From DASRAU01 sp036005805 (GTDB taxonomy: Bacteria > Acidobacteriota > Polarisedimenticolia > Gp22-AA2), in NCBI GenBank assembly GCA_036005805.1, contig DASYQE010000210.1, positions 18,573 to 82,572 of the forward strand: a stretch of 64,000 bases of DNA. The letters run 5' to 3'. This document shows positions 24,619 through 36,664 of the stretch, one piece after another. Made by a program: the position numbers and the translations under genes. How positions within the stretch are numbered: position 1 is the first letter of the stretch; each line of letters starts with the position of its first letter. The notes beneath the pieces are model-generated. The model was not told where the DNA came from. It did not search any database and saw only the letters and a list, made by a program, of their open reading frames with translations.

Positions 24619-25433
24619 ACCGGAACGCCTGGCGCCGACCCGCGCTTGTGGCCGGGGTCTCGATGCTCCTGCTCCTGAGCCTCGCCGGGCTCGGGGCGCC
24701 GTGGATCGCGCCGCACTCCCCCGCCGCGCAGGACCTGACGCGGCGGATCGAGCGGCCGAGCGCGGAGCATCCCCTGGGACGCGACGACCTGGGACGCGAC
24801 GTGCTGTCACGCCTCCTGTACGGCGCCCGCACCTCGCTTCCGGTGGCGCTCACGGTCGTCGGGCTTTCGGCCGTCGCCGGGACGTTCGTCGGTGGTGTCG
24901 CCGGAGCAGCCGGCGGCGCGGTCGACGCGGCCCTGGTGGCTCTGATGGATCTGCTGCTGGCGTTCCCCGGGATGCTCCTGGCGATCGGACTCATCGCCGT
25001 GCGTGGCCCGGGCCTCGGCAGCCTCGTCGCCGCGCTGACGCTGCTCGGCTGGGTCGGCTTCGCGCGGCTCGCCCGCGGCGAGACCCAGAGGCTCGTCCGC
25101 CGGCCCTTCGTGGCGGCGGCGCGGGCCGCGGGGGCCGGCCCCTGGCGCGTGCTGCGTCGTCACCTCCTGCCGCATCTCGTCGCTCCGGCGGCGGTGCAGG
25201 CGGCTTTCGCGCTCGGCGGCGTCATCGTCGCCGAAGCCGGGCTTTCCTTCCTCGGTCTCGGTATTCCTCCGCCGGCGGCGACCTGGGGCGGGATGCTGCG
25301 GGAAGGAACCCAGCACCTGCTCGACGCGCCGCGCCTGACGATCTGGCCGGGCTCCGTGCTGGCGCTCACGCTCCTGGCGGCGCAGTGGCTCGGCGAGGGA
25401 CTCGGCGGCGACGAGACTCCGGCCCGGCCGTGA
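24615..25433 (+). CDS. ABC transporter permease, DppC/OppC type
   Basis: The second permease (about 272 residues) has IAPHSPAAQDLTRR, HPLGRDDLGRDVLSRLLYGARTSL and the EAA loop AARAAGAGPWRVLRRHLLPHL, all typical of DppC. It pairs with the preceding DppB-like gene. The start is uncertain: CTG 24615 overlaps the upstream stop as CTGA and gives the expected short basic N-terminus; GTG 24648 would begin inside the first membrane helix; GTG 24528 would overlap the upstream gene by 91 bases. Confidence 0.85.
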   Translation: MNRNAWRRPALVAGVSMLLLLSLAGLGAPWIAPHSPAAQDLTRRIERPSAEHPLGRDDLGRDVLSRLLYGARTSLPVALTVVGLSAVAGTFVGGVAGAAGGAVDAALVALMDLLLAFPGMLLAIGLIAVRGPGLGSLVAALTLLGWVGFARLARGETQRLVRRPFVAAARAAGAGPWRVLRRHLLPHLVAPAAVQAAFALGGVIVAEAGLSFLGLGIPPPAATWGGMLREGTQHLLDAPRLTIWPGSVLALTLLAAQWLGEGLGGDETPARP

Positions 25434-25454
25434 CAGGCGGGCGCGGGGCGCGGA

Positions 25455-26558
25455 TCAGGCGGCGCGTTCGCCGCGGGCGAGCAGATCCTCGAGCACGCGG
25501 TCGTGGATGCGCTCCCACTCTTCCGGGGGGATCTGCAGGAAGACCTTCACGACATTCGGGTCGAACTGCCGGCCGCTGAACTTCTCGATCTCGGCGCGGG
25601 CCGCCGCATACGGCAGCGCCTTGCGGTACGGCCGGTCGGAGGTCATGGCGTCGAGGGTGTCCACCACGGCGAAGATGCGGGCGCCGAGCGGGATTTCCTC
25701 CCCCTGCAGCCGCGCCGGGTAGCCCTTCCCGTCCCAGCGCTCCTGGTGGCACAGGACGACCGGCACCGCCCCCTCGAGGAAGCCGATGCCCCGCAGCATG
25801 CGCGCGCCAATCTCGGGATGGCGCCGCATCTCCTTCCATTCCTCGGACGTGAGCTTCCCCGGCTTGCGCAGGATGGCGTCGGGGATGCCGATCTTGCCGA
25901 CATCGTGCAGGAGCGCCCCCCGGTAGATGTGCGTCAGGTCGGGCTCGACGAGCCCCATCCGCCGCGCCACCGCCACGGTGTAGGCGCCGACGCGCGCCGA
26001 GTGACCCAGCGTCTCGGCGTCGCGCGCGTCGAGCGCGGTCGCCAGCGCCTCGAGCGTCACCTGGTACGACTCGTCGAGGCGGCGGAACAGACCCTCGATC
26101 TCGCCGGTCTTGCGCCGCAGCTCCGCGGTGCGCTCCTCGACGCGCGCCTCGAGCCGCTCGTGGTGCTCGCGGTTCTCGCGCACGAGGCGCTGCTTCTCGA
26201 GCACCCGCTCGACGGTGAGCCGCACCTGCGCCAGCAGGAACGGCTTCGTCAGGTAGTCGCTCGCCCCGATGCGGATCACCTCGAGCGCGGTGTCGAGATC
26301 GTGCAGGCCGGTGAGCAGGATCACGCCGGTGTCGGGAGCGAACGTGCGCAGCTCGCGCAGGAGCCCGACGCCGTCGAGCCGCGGCATGTCCACGTCGCTG
26401 ACCAGAAGGTCGAATGGCCGGGCTCTCAGGAGATCGAGGGCGGCGCGGCCGTCGCCGGCGGTCTCGCAGCGGTAACCCCACTCGGCGAGCCCCTCGGCGA
26501 GGACTTCGCGGACGGCCGGATCGTCGTCCACCACCAGGATGTCGATGGAACCGTCCAA
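25455..26558 (-). CDS. Response regulator with HD-GYP phosphodiesterase domain
   Basis: The 367-residue protein has an N-terminal receiver (ILVVDDDPAVRE, phospho-Asp in LLVSDVDMP, Lys in YLTKPF), a coiled-coil linker (about 130-180) and an HD-GYP domain (LLHDVGKIGIPDAIL, HPEIGARML, HQERWDGKGYPARLQGEEIPLGARI). HD-GYP proteins hydrolyse cyclic di-GMP. The start is TTG 26558 with a GGGGAG site; longer in-frame starts would run through the promoter. No partner kinase is adjacent. Confidence 0.9.
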   Translation of the reverse strand: MDGSIDILVVDDDPAVREVLAEGLAEWGYRCETAGDGRAALDLLRARPFDLLVSDVDMPRLDGVGLLRELRTFAPDTGVILLTGLHDLDTALEVIRIGASDYLTKPFLLAQVRLTVERVLEKQRLVRENREHHERLEARVEERTAELRRKTGEIEGLFRRLDESYQVTLEALATALDARDAETLGHSARVGAYTVAVARRMGLVEPDLTHIYRGALLHDVGKIGIPDAILRKPGKLTSEEWKEMRRHPEIGARMLRGIGFLEGAVPVVLCHQERWDGKGYPARLQGEEIPLGARIFAVVDTLDAMTSDRPYRKALPYAAARAEIEKFSGRQFDPNVVKVFLQIPPEEWERIHDRVLEDLLARGERAA

Positions 26559-26607
26559 GCGCGCTCCCCGGGTCGCGGGTCGGTCTTCGCCGCGTCCACC
26601 GGGGATC

Positions 26608-26635
26608 AATCTACGTTCCGGGCGTGCCCTGTCAA
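26608..26635 (-). promoter_or_regulatory. Promoter of the HD-GYP response regulator
   Basis: On the minus strand TTGACA and TAGATT are 16 bases apart. The leader to the TTG start is about 45 bases and contains the GGGGAG site. Confidence 0.7.
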
Positions 26636-26697
26636 CGCTTCCGGACGACTCTCCGCGAGGAAGTGCGAACCGAGGAAAGCCGCGCCCCGCGCCGATT

Positions 26698-29412
26698 TCA
26701 TTCCTTGGAGCGGCCCTCCGCATCCTTCAGATCGAGCCAGTTCCGACCGCGCCGCACCTCGGCCAGGAGCGGCACATCCAGCGGATGCGCGCCTTCCATC
26801 ACCTCGCGGACCAGGGCGGACACGGCGTCCGCCTCCTGCTCCGGGGCCTCGAGCACCAGCTCGTCGTGGACCTGCAGGATCATCCGGGCGCGCCTGCCGT
26901 CCTCTCTCAGACGGCGGGCCAGCACGATCATCGCCTTCTTGATGAGATCGGCCGCCGTCCCCTGGATCGCCGTGTTGACCGCGGCGCGGATCGCCTGCTG
27001 CCTGGCGTTGCGGTCGGCGCCCCGGATTTCAGGGAAGTAACGGACCCGCCCGAGCAGCGTGCGCACCCTCCCCTCGCCTTCCGCCGAGGCGATGCTCGCA
27101 TCGATGTACGCCTTCACCTTCGGGAAGCGGGCGAAGTACTCGGCGATGAACTGCTCCGCCTGCTTGACGGTCACCCCCTGGTCGCGCGCCAGCCGCTGCG
27201 GACCCATGCCGTAGATGATTCCGAAATTGACCGCCTTGGCGCGGTAGCGCATGTCCGGGGTCACGAGCCCGGGAAGCACGCCGAACAGGATGGCGGCCGT
27301 GCGGCGATGGACGTCCTCGCCCGACTGGAACGCCTGCAGCAGCCCCGGGTCCCCGCTGAGGTGCGCCAGGATGCGCAGCTCGATCTGCGAGTAGTCCGCG
27401 GACAGGAGCATCCATCCCGGGTCGGTGACGAAGGCCCGGCGGATCTGCCGCCCCAGCTCGGTCCGGATGGGGATGTTTTGCAGATTGGGATCGCTGCTGC
27501 TGAGCCGGCCGGTCGCCGCCACCGCCTGGTTGAAGGAGGTGTGCACCCGGCCGGTGCGCGGCAGGACGAGTGTCGGCAGCGCGTCCACGTAGGTCGACTT
27601 CAGTTTCTGGATCCCGCGGTACTCGAGGAGCTTCTTCGGAAGCTCGTGGCGCTCCGCCAGCTCCTCGAGCACCTCGCTGTCGGTGGACCAGGCGCCGGTC
27701 TTGCGCGTCTTGCGTCCCGGAGCGAGCTTGAGGGTCTCGAAGAGGATCTCACCGAGCTGGCGCGGCGAGTTGATGTTGAACTCCCGCCCGGCCAGTGCGT
27801 GGATCTCGGAGGTCAGGCGCCGCAGCGTCGCGTCCCAGGCCGTCGACAACGCCTGGAGGAACGGGACGTCGATGCGCACCCCGGTCATCTCCATCTCCGC
27901 CAGCACCTCGAGGAGCGGCAGCTCGAGGTCCGTGAGCAGCGGCAGGAGTCCGTCCTCCTCGAGGGCGCGCTGCAGGGCCGGGACGAGCCGCGCGACCGCG
28001 GCCGCCCGCGCCCCTGCGGTGGTGGCGACCCGGCCGACGTCGGAGTCGGCCGCGGCGACGGCGCGCGCCCCCTCGCCGAGCAGGTGCGGCCACGTCGGGA
28101 CCTCCATCCCGGCCAGCTCCCGGGCGACGATCTCGAGGTCGTGTCCGCGGCGCTCCGGATTGAGCAGATAGGAGGCGAGCATCGTGTCGAAGCCGAAGCG
28201 CGGCTTGTCGACACCGCAGCGCCGCATGAGGATGAGGTCCCCCTTCACGTCGTGCCCGGCGAGGCGCACGCCCGGCCGCACGAGGAGCGGCTCGAGCGCG
28301 TTCAGGACCCTTTCCGGCGGACACTCGGGCGGAGCCGCCAGGCCGCGGTGCGCCACCGGCAGGTAGGCCGCAGGCCCTGAGGGCGAGGCGACGGCGACCC
28401 CGACGGCATGGGCGCGCATCGGGTCCATGGCGTCCCGGACCATGCCGAAGCCGATCTCCGCCCCTTCGGCCAATGACCGCACCGCCGCGGCGATCTGCTC
28501 CGGAGTCACGGCGACGGCGGTCTCGGCTTCGACCACGGTGGACGCCTGCGGCAGCTCGCGCAGGAAGCCTCCGAATTCCAGCTCGGTGTACAGCTCGCGC
28601 GCCGCGCCGACGTCCGGCGGTCCCAGCGCCAGCGCCTCGATCGCGACCTGGAGCGGCGCATCGCAGCGGATGGTCGCCAGCTCCTTTCCCAGGCGCGCGC
28701 TCCCGGCATGGGCCATCAGCGGCTCGCGGTAGCGGCGGCTCTCCACCTGCTCCGCAGAGGCGAGCAGCGCTTCGAGGCTCCCGAAGCGGCGGATGAGGTC
28801 CTTCGCCCCCTTGTCACCGATGCCCGGAACGCCGGGGATGTTGTCGGTGGGGTCCCCCCAGAGCGCCAGCACATCGGGGACCTGGTCGGGCCGGACGCCG
28901 AACACCCGCTCGACGTCCGCCGCGTCGTAGAAGACGTCGCGCGCCGGGTGGTAGTAGGAGATCCTCTCGCCGACGAGCTGCAGGAGATCCTTGTCGGACG
29001 ACACGATGACGGCGTGCATCCCCGCGTCACGCGCCCGGCGCGCCAGCGTGCCGATGATGTCGTCCGCCTCCCAGCCCGGCAGCTCGAAGGTCGGCACCCG
29101 CAGCGCCTGCAGGACCCGCTTGACGTAGGGAATCTGCACCACGAGATCGTCGGGAGCCGGCGGCCGGTGGGACTTGTAGTCGGCGAACTGCGCGTGGCGG
29201 AAGGTGGGGTCGGGCGTGTCGAACAGGACCGCGAGATGGCGCGGCTGGAAGTCGTTCAGGAGCTTCCGCAGCATCCCGGTGAAGCCGTAGGTGGCGTTGG
29301 TCGGCAGCCCGCGGCTGTTCCTCAGCTCGCGGATGGCGTGGAACGCCCGGTAGAGGTTGTTGCTGCCGTCGATGAGGTAGAGGGCGTTGGCCGGATCGGG
29401 TCTAACCGCCAT
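26698..29412 (-). CDS. polA: DNA polymerase I, proofreading residues apparently lost
   Basis: The 904-residue protein has the 5' nuclease domain (about 1-290, with DNIPGVPGIGDKGA), a 3'-5' exonuclease-like domain and a family A polymerase domain with motif A DYSQIELR, motif B RAKAVNFGIIYG and motif C QVHDELVLE. In the exonuclease domain the DTE of Exo I is replaced (EIGFGMV) and the Exo III YxxxD Asp is missing, while part of Exo II (KGDL, FDTMLASYLL) remains. Proofreading is probably absent, as in Taq-type enzymes. It lies 44 bases after glyA. Confidence 0.96.
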   Translation of the reverse strand: MAVRPDPANALYLIDGSNNLYRAFHAIRELRNSRGLPTNATYGFTGMLRKLLNDFQPRHLAVLFDTPDPTFRHAQFADYKSHRPPAPDDLVVQIPYVKRVLQALRVPTFELPGWEADDIIGTLARRARDAGMHAVIVSSDKDLLQLVGERISYYHPARDVFYDAADVERVFGVRPDQVPDVLALWGDPTDNIPGVPGIGDKGAKDLIRRFGSLEALLASAEQVESRRYREPLMAHAGSARLGKELATIRCDAPLQVAIEALALGPPDVGAARELYTELEFGGFLRELPQASTVVEAETAVAVTPEQIAAAVRSLAEGAEIGFGMVRDAMDPMRAHAVGVAVASPSGPAAYLPVAHRGLAAPPECPPERVLNALEPLLVRPGVRLAGHDVKGDLILMRRCGVDKPRFGFDTMLASYLLNPERRGHDLEIVARELAGMEVPTWPHLLGEGARAVAAADSDVGRVATTAGARAAAVARLVPALQRALEEDGLLPLLTDLELPLLEVLAEMEMTGVRIDVPFLQALSTAWDATLRRLTSEIHALAGREFNINSPRQLGEILFETLKLAPGRKTRKTGAWSTDSEVLEELAERHELPKKLLEYRGIQKLKSTYVDALPTLVLPRTGRVHTSFNQAVAATGRLSSSDPNLQNIPIRTELGRQIRRAFVTDPGWMLLSADYSQIELRILAHLSGDPGLLQAFQSGEDVHRRTAAILFGVLPGLVTPDMRYRAKAVNFGIIYGMGPQRLARDQGVTVKQAEQFIAEYFARFPKVKAYIDASIASAEGEGRVRTLLGRVRYFPEIRGADRNARQQAIRAAVNTAIQGTAADLIKKAMIVLARRLREDGRRARMILQVHDELVLEAPEQEADAVSALVREVMEGAHPLDVPLLAEVRRGRNWLDLKDAEGRSKE

Positions 29413-29456
29413 CCCGCGTCCTCAGCCCAGAGCCACGAGCGCGGCGCGGCGCGGGA

Positions 29457-30743
29457 TCAGGCGGTCCTCGGAGGCGCCGCGGGGCGCGCCCCCGGGCGGC
29501 GCAGCCAGGAGTAGAGCGGGAACGCCCGCACGAGCTCGCGCACCCGCACGCGGATCGAGTCGTCCTTCGACGCGTTCTCGTCGCCGTCGATCGCCTCGAG
29601 AATGAGCGCGGCGATGCGGCGCATCTCGTCGCCTCCCATGCCGCGCGTGGTCACGGCCGGCGTGCCGAGCCGGACTCCACTGGCGATCATCGGCTTCTCC
29701 GGATCGAAGGGGATCGCGTTCTTGTTGAGGGAGATCCCCAGCCGCTCGAGCCGCTGCTCGACCCCTTTCCCCGTCAGGCGCCGGGCGCGCAGATCGACGA
29801 GGAAGAGATGGTTGTCGGTGCCGCCGGAGACGATCCGCAGCCCGCCTTCCTGCAGCGCGGCCGCAAGGATGGAAGCGTTCTCCACGGTGCGGCGCTGGTC
29901 ACGGCGGAACGGCTCCTGCAGCGCCTCGTGAAGGGCGACCGCCTTGGCGGCGATGACGTTCATGAGCGGCCCCCCCTGCGTCCCGGGGAACACCGCGGAA
30001 TCGATGGCCTTCGCGTACTGCCCGCGGCAGACGATGAGCGCGCCGCGCGGTCCGCGCAGCGTCTTGTGGGTCGTCGTGGTCATGACGTCGACGTGCGGAA
30101 TCGGGCTCGGGTGACAGCCTGCGGCGACCAGGCCCGCCACGTGGGCGGCGTCGGCCATCAGCAGAGCGCCGACCTCGTCGGCGATCGCCCGGAAGCGCGC
30201 ATAATCGATGATCCGCGAATAGGCGCTGGCGCCGGCGATGATCATCCGCGGCCGGTGCTCGCGCGCCAGCCGGGCCACCACGTCGTAGTCGATCCTCTCG
30301 GTCTCCCGATCCACCTGGTAACCGATGCAGTTGAAGTAGCGTCCCGAGAAGTTGAGCGGGTGGCCGTGGGTGAGATGACCTCCGTGCGCCAGGTCCATGC
30401 CCAGAACCGTGTCGCCCGGCTTGAGCAGCGCCACGTACACCGCCATGTTGGCCTGAGCACCCGAGTGCGCCTGCACGTTGGCGTGTTCGCCGCCGAACAG
30501 CTTCAGCGTCCGATCGATCGCCAGCCGCTCCACCGCGTCGGCGTACTCGCAGCCGCCGTAGTACCTGCGTCCCGGGTAGCCCTCGGCGTACTTGTTGGTG
30601 AGGACCGACGCCATCGCCTCGAGGACGGCGCGGGAGACGAAATTCTCGGAGGCGATCAGGACGAGTGTCTCGTCCTGGCGGGTGACCTCGGCGTCGAGGG
30701 CCGCGGCGATTTCGGGATCGGCTTCGTGCAGGGGAGCGAGCAA
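29457..30743 (-). CDS. glyA: Serine hydroxymethyltransferase
   Basis: This 428-residue PLP enzyme interconverts serine and glycine with tetrahydrofolate. It has LIASENFVSRAVLEAMAS, the tetrahydrofolate-site KYAEGYPGRRYYGGCE and the PLP-lysine motif TTTTHKTLRGPRG. The start is TTG 30743 with a GGAGAAG site upstream; no better in-frame ATG exists and homology begins here. It is followed by polA on the same strand. Confidence 0.96.
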   Translation of the reverse strand: MLAPLHEADPEIAAALDAEVTRQDETLVLIASENFVSRAVLEAMASVLTNKYAEGYPGRRYYGGCEYADAVERLAIDRTLKLFGGEHANVQAHSGAQANMAVYVALLKPGDTVLGMDLAHGGHLTHGHPLNFSGRYFNCIGYQVDRETERIDYDVVARLAREHRPRMIIAGASAYSRIIDYARFRAIADEVGALLMADAAHVAGLVAAGCHPSPIPHVDVMTTTTHKTLRGPRGALIVCRGQYAKAIDSAVFPGTQGGPLMNVIAAKAVALHEALQEPFRRDQRRTVENASILAAALQEGGLRIVSGGTDNHLFLVDLRARRLTGKGVEQRLERLGISLNKNAIPFDPEKPMIASGVRLGTPAVTTRGMGGDEMRRIAALILEAIDGDENASKDDSIRVRVRELVRAFPLYSWLRRPGARPAAPPRTA

Positions 30744-30768
30744 ATTGGTCTTCTCCAGGAAGGGCGCG

Positions 30769-30799
30769 ATGATATGACAACGCGAGGAGACCGTCGCAA
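30769..30799 (-). promoter_or_regulatory. Possible glyA promoter
   Basis: On the minus strand TTGCGA and TATCAT are separated by 19 bases, just upstream of the glyA ribosome site. Spacing is longer than ideal. It lies in the 273-base divergent gap 30744-31016 opposite the clpB promoter. Confidence 0.4.
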
Positions 30800-30943
30800 G
30801 GAAATGACCCCTCCACGGCCCGCCCGGAACCGGGCTCCGCCGGCCGTTTGGCCAAGTCGGCCAGCGCCAGCGGGTCGGGGCCGACGATTCCCGGGTGGCC
30901 AGACCACCCGGAGAGCTAAGTCTTTATTTTCAGTAACTAAAAT

Positions 30944-30972
30944 TTGACATCATTGCACTCAACATTTATTAT
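30944..30972 (+). promoter_or_regulatory. clpB operon promoter in an AT-rich island
   Basis: A perfect TTGACA and TATTAT are 17 bases apart in the only strongly AT-rich stretch nearby (about 30915-30985). It resembles a housekeeping promoter; no CIRCE or HAIR inverted repeat was found beside it. Confidence 0.85.
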
Positions 30973-31016
30973 CACTACAGCATCACAACGAACCGTAACC
31001 CGAGGTTTGGAACCCG

Positions 31017-33664
<2,648 letters not shown>

Positions 33665-33668
<4 letters not shown>

Positions 33669-34111
33669 CGACGACGCGGTGGGACCCGTTCCGGGACCTG
33701 ATGGCCATCCAGGAACGGATGAACCGACTGTTCCAGGAGACGCTGGCGCGACAGCAGGGTCAGGAGGACATCCAGGCCGGCCAGTGGACCCCGGCGGTGG
33801 ACATCCACGAGACCGGCGACCGGATCGTGGTGCGCGCCGACCTGCCGGGGCTGGAGCAGTCGCAGATCGAAGTCCGGGTGGACGACAATACCCTCACCCT
33901 GCGCGGCGACCGGCGCCCGCCGGGAGACGTCCGACCCGAGGAATTCCACCGCACCGAGAGGCCGCACGGCGCTTTCATGCGATCCTTCAGTCTCCCTCAG
34001 GGGATCGACCAGGGAGGCATCAAGGCGTCGTACAGGAACGGCGTCCTCGAAGTGGCCCTGCCGAAGCAGCAGGAGGCGCGCGCCGCTTCGATCCGGGTGG
34101 ACGTGAAGTGA
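33665..34111 (+). CDS. Small heat-shock protein, Hsp20/alpha-crystallin family
   Basis: The 148-residue chaperone starts WDPFRDLMAIQERMNRLF and has an alpha-crystallin domain (about 42-138) with ADLPGLEQSQIEVRVDDNTLTLRGDR and the conserved SYRNGVLEVALPK (G-V-L). Small Hsps hold unfolding proteins that ClpB/DnaK then recover. It is coupled to clpB by ATGA. It lacks a long C-terminal tail with an obvious IxI motif. Confidence 0.93.
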
Positions 34112-34162
34112 AGCGCACGGACCTGACGTGAAGCGAAAGACGCGAAAGGAGCCTGTCCCGGA

Positions 34163-35014
34163 ATGAACGCCATCAAGACCGCCTTCTTCCTCGGCCTGCT
34201 GTCGGCGCTGCTTCTGGTCATCGGGGGCGCCATCGGAGGCCGCGGAGGCGTGATCATCGCGCTCGGCCTCGCCGCCGCCATGAACTTCTTCTCCTACTGG
34301 TTCTCGGACAAGATCGTCCTGGCGATGCACCGGGCGCAGCCGGTGACGCGCGAGCAGGCGCCGCAGCTCTACGCCGCGCTCGAACGGCTGACCGGCCGCA
34401 CCGGAACCCCGATGCCGCGGGTCTACATCCTGCCCGAGGAGGCGCCGAACGCCTTCGCCACCGGACGCAACCCGGAGCACGCGGCGGTGGCGGTCACCGC
34501 CGGGCTGATGCGCCTGCTCGACGCCGAAGAGCTCGAGGGCGTGCTGGCGCACGAGCTGTCGCACGTGAAGAACCGCGACATCCTGATTGGCTCGGTGGCG
34601 GCGACCATCGCCTCGGCCGTCATGGTCCTCGCCAGCATGGCCCGCTTCGCCGCCATCTTCGGCAGCGGCCGCGGCGGCGACGACCGCGAGGGAGCGAGCC
34701 CATTCGCGCTCCTGGCCACGGCGCTGTTCGCCCCGATCGCCGCCACGCTCATCCAGATGGCCGTGTCGCGGTCGCGCGAGTACCAGGCGGATCAGAGCGG
34801 CGCCGGCATGACGCACAACCCGTACGCCCTCGCGCGGGCGCTGCAGAAGCTCGAGAACCAGAGCCGGCGGATCCCGATGCAGACCGCCGCCCCGGCCAGC
34901 AATCACCTGTTCATCGTGAAGCCGTTCACGGGCGCGAGCCTGATGAACCTGTTCAGCACCCACCCGCCGATCCAGGAGCGGATCAAGCGGCTCACCGGCC
35001 AGACGACGGCCTGA
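34163..35014 (+). CDS. htpX: Membrane zinc metalloprotease HtpX
   Basis: The 283-residue inner-membrane protease of family M48 degrades misfolded membrane proteins. It has two N-terminal hydrophobic segments (7-47), the zinc motif HELSH (130-134), a further membrane pair around 144-200, and the SREYQADQSGA third ligand motif. A GAAAGGAG site lies upstream of the ATG. Location in the heat-shock group fits its stress role. Confidence 0.95.
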   Translation: MNAIKTAFFLGLLSALLLVIGGAIGGRGGVIIALGLAAAMNFFSYWFSDKIVLAMHRAQPVTREQAPQLYAALERLTGRTGTPMPRVYILPEEAPNAFATGRNPEHAAVAVTAGLMRLLDAEELEGVLAHELSHVKNRDILIGSVAATIASAVMVLASMARFAAIFGSGRGGDDREGASPFALLATALFAPIAATLIQMAVSRSREYQADQSGAGMTHNPYALARALQKLENQSRRIPMQTAAPASNHLFIVKPFTGASLMNLFSTHPPIQERIKRLTGQTTA

Positions 35015-35025
35015 TCCCGATTCCA

Positions 35026-35685
35026 ATGACCGACGGCGGCGCGAAGCGCGGCAAGGGCAAGGGAAACGGCGAGGACGAGGACCAGGCCTTCACGGTGGTC
35101 GACCGGCGTCCGCGCTTGGGCGAGGACCCTGTGGACGACGACGTGGCGGCCGAGGCCGGGGATCCGGCGGTCCCCGCCCTCATCGAAGAGCTCAAGGCGC
35201 GCGCCGAGGAGGCGGAGCGCCGGACGCGCGAGATCTCGGCCGCCTATCGCCGGCTGGACCAGGAGCGTGACGCGCTGCGCGAGCGGCTGACGCGCGACCT
35301 CGAGCGCCGTCTGGATGTGGCGCGCGGCGACCTGATGCGACGCATGCTCCCGGTGCTCGACGATCTCGACCGCGCCCTGGCGGCGGCGCGCGCCGGCGCC
35401 GGCGGCAAGTCGCTCCTCGAAGGGGTGGCGCTGGTGCGCGAGCGGCTGATGCAGGCGCTCCAGGCCGAAGGGGTCGAGGCGGTGGAGATCGAAGGCCTGC
35501 CTTTCGACCCTGCGGTGGCGGAAGCCGTGGCGACCGAGGAAACCGACGACCCGTCGCGCGACCAGACGGTTCTCCAGGAGATGGAGCGCGGCTTCCGGCT
35601 GCGCGGCACGCTGCTCCGACCCGCGCGCGTCAAGGTCGCGCGCCTGCGTGGCCCCGCCGGCCGCGGCGAGATCCCCACGGAGTAG
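35026..35685 (+). CDS. grpE: Nucleotide exchange factor GrpE
   Basis: The 219-residue protein has a charged disordered N-terminus, a long coiled coil (about 55-110) and a C-terminal beta domain with EGVEAVEIEGLPFDPAVAEAV, PSRDQTVLQEMERGFRLRGTLLRPARVKVA. GrpE releases ADP from DnaK. It starts 11 bases after htpX; dnaK and dnaJ are not in the window. Confidence 0.9.
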   Translation: MTDGGAKRGKGKGNGEDEDQAFTVVDRRPRLGEDPVDDDVAAEAGDPAVPALIEELKARAEEAERRTREISAAYRRLDQERDALRERLTRDLERRLDVARGDLMRRMLPVLDDLDRALAAARAGAGGKSLLEGVALVRERLMQALQAEGVEAVEIEGLPFDPAVAEAVATEETDDPSRDQTVLQEMERGFRLRGTLLRPARVKVARLRGPAGRGEIPTE

Positions 35686-35714
35686 CCGGCCGCATTGCTC
35701 GTGAGAGATGCGGG

Positions 35715-36632
35715 CTAGAGAATCCGCTGGCCCAGCGCCGACAGGACGAGCCCCGCCCCGATCTCCGCCGAGTGGTTGCGGACGTCGAGAATCGGGTTCA
35801 GCTCCACGAGATCGAGCGACACCAGCCGGCCCGATTCCGCCACCATCTCGCACAGCAAGTGCGCTTCGCGGTACGACAGGCCGCCGAGCACGGGCGTGCC
35901 CACGCCGGGGACGAGCTCCGGGTCGAGGCCGTCCATGTCGATGCTCAGGTGCAGCCCCTGCGTGCGGCGCGCGAAATCGGCGAGCACCTCGTCCAGGATC
36001 GGCCCCATGCCCCGGCGATCGATGTCGCTCATCGTGTAGGCGCGCACACCGCTGCGGCGCACCTGGTCCCCCTCGCGCGCATCCAGGTCGCGGATGCCGA
36101 CGAGGGCGACGTTCTCGGGCTTCACGCTCGGACCGCCCGCGATTGCGACGAGATCGGCGGGCCCCCACCCCAGGCACGCGGCCAGGGGCATCCCGTGGAC
36201 GTTCCCCGAGGGCGAGGTCTCGGGTGTGTTCATGTCGGCGTGCGCATCGACCCACAGGAGCCCGAGGCTCTCGCCGCGCTCGTGCAGGGCGCGTGCCGAT
36301 CCGGCGACCGACCCGGCGGCCAGCGAGTGATCGCCTCCCAGGCTGACCGGGATGCGCCCCTCCGCGGCGGCGGCGTGCGTCAGCTGGGCAAGCGTCCGGC
36401 AGACGGCGCTGATCTCCGCGATGTAGCGCATCTTCTCGCCCGTGACCGGGATGGTCTCGGGGATCGGCACCCGCACGTCGCCGCGATCGACGACGGTGTG
36501 CCCGAGCTCGGTCAGGCGGGCCGTCAGGCCGGCGATGCGGATGGCCGAGGGGCCCATGTCCACGCCACGGCGCCCCGCGCCGAGATCGAGAGGCACGCCG
36601 ATGAGATCGATGGGACGGGAGCCGGGCTGCAT
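35715..36632 (-). CDS. rocF: Arginase
   Basis: The 305-residue ureohydrolase converts arginine to ornithine and urea. Mn-binding motifs GGDHSLAAG, DAHADMNTPETSPSGNVHGMP and SIDMDGLDPELVPGVGTP are intact and match arginase rather than agmatinase (short PSGNVHGMP loop). The ATG at 36632 lies six bases behind a TATAAT, predicting a leaderless mRNA. It is divergent from the dehydrogenase gene. Confidence 0.92.
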   Translation of the reverse strand: MQPGSRPIDLIGVPLDLGAGRRGVDMGPSAIRIAGLTARLTELGHTVVDRGDVRVPIPETIPVTGEKMRYIAEISAVCRTLAQLTHAAAAEGRIPVSLGGDHSLAAGSVAGSARALHERGESLGLLWVDAHADMNTPETSPSGNVHGMPLAACLGWGPADLVAIAGGPSVKPENVALVGIRDLDAREGDQVRRSGVRAYTMSDIDRRGMGPILDEVLADFARRTQGLHLSIDMDGLDPELVPGVGTPVLGGLSYREAHLLCEMVAESGRLVSLDLVELNPILDVRNHSAEIGAGLVLSALGQRIL

Positions 36633-36638
36633 GGCCGG

Positions 36639-36646
36639 ATTATAAT
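36639..36646. promoter_or_regulatory. Palindromic -10 box shared by divergent genes
   Basis: ATTATAAT gives TATAAT on both strands: six bases before the arginase ATG on the minus strand, and 18 bases before the dehydrogenase ATG at 36665 on the plus strand. The two polymerases could not both bind, so the pair should exclude each other. No clear -35 is visible on either side. Confidence 0.55.
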
Positions 36647-36664
36647 TCGCCTCCCGAACGCGCC

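Noticed and set aside
30940..31000. CIRCE or HAIR operator upstream of clpB
   Set aside because: A TTGCACTC half-site occurs, but no matching inverted half lies at the right spacing.
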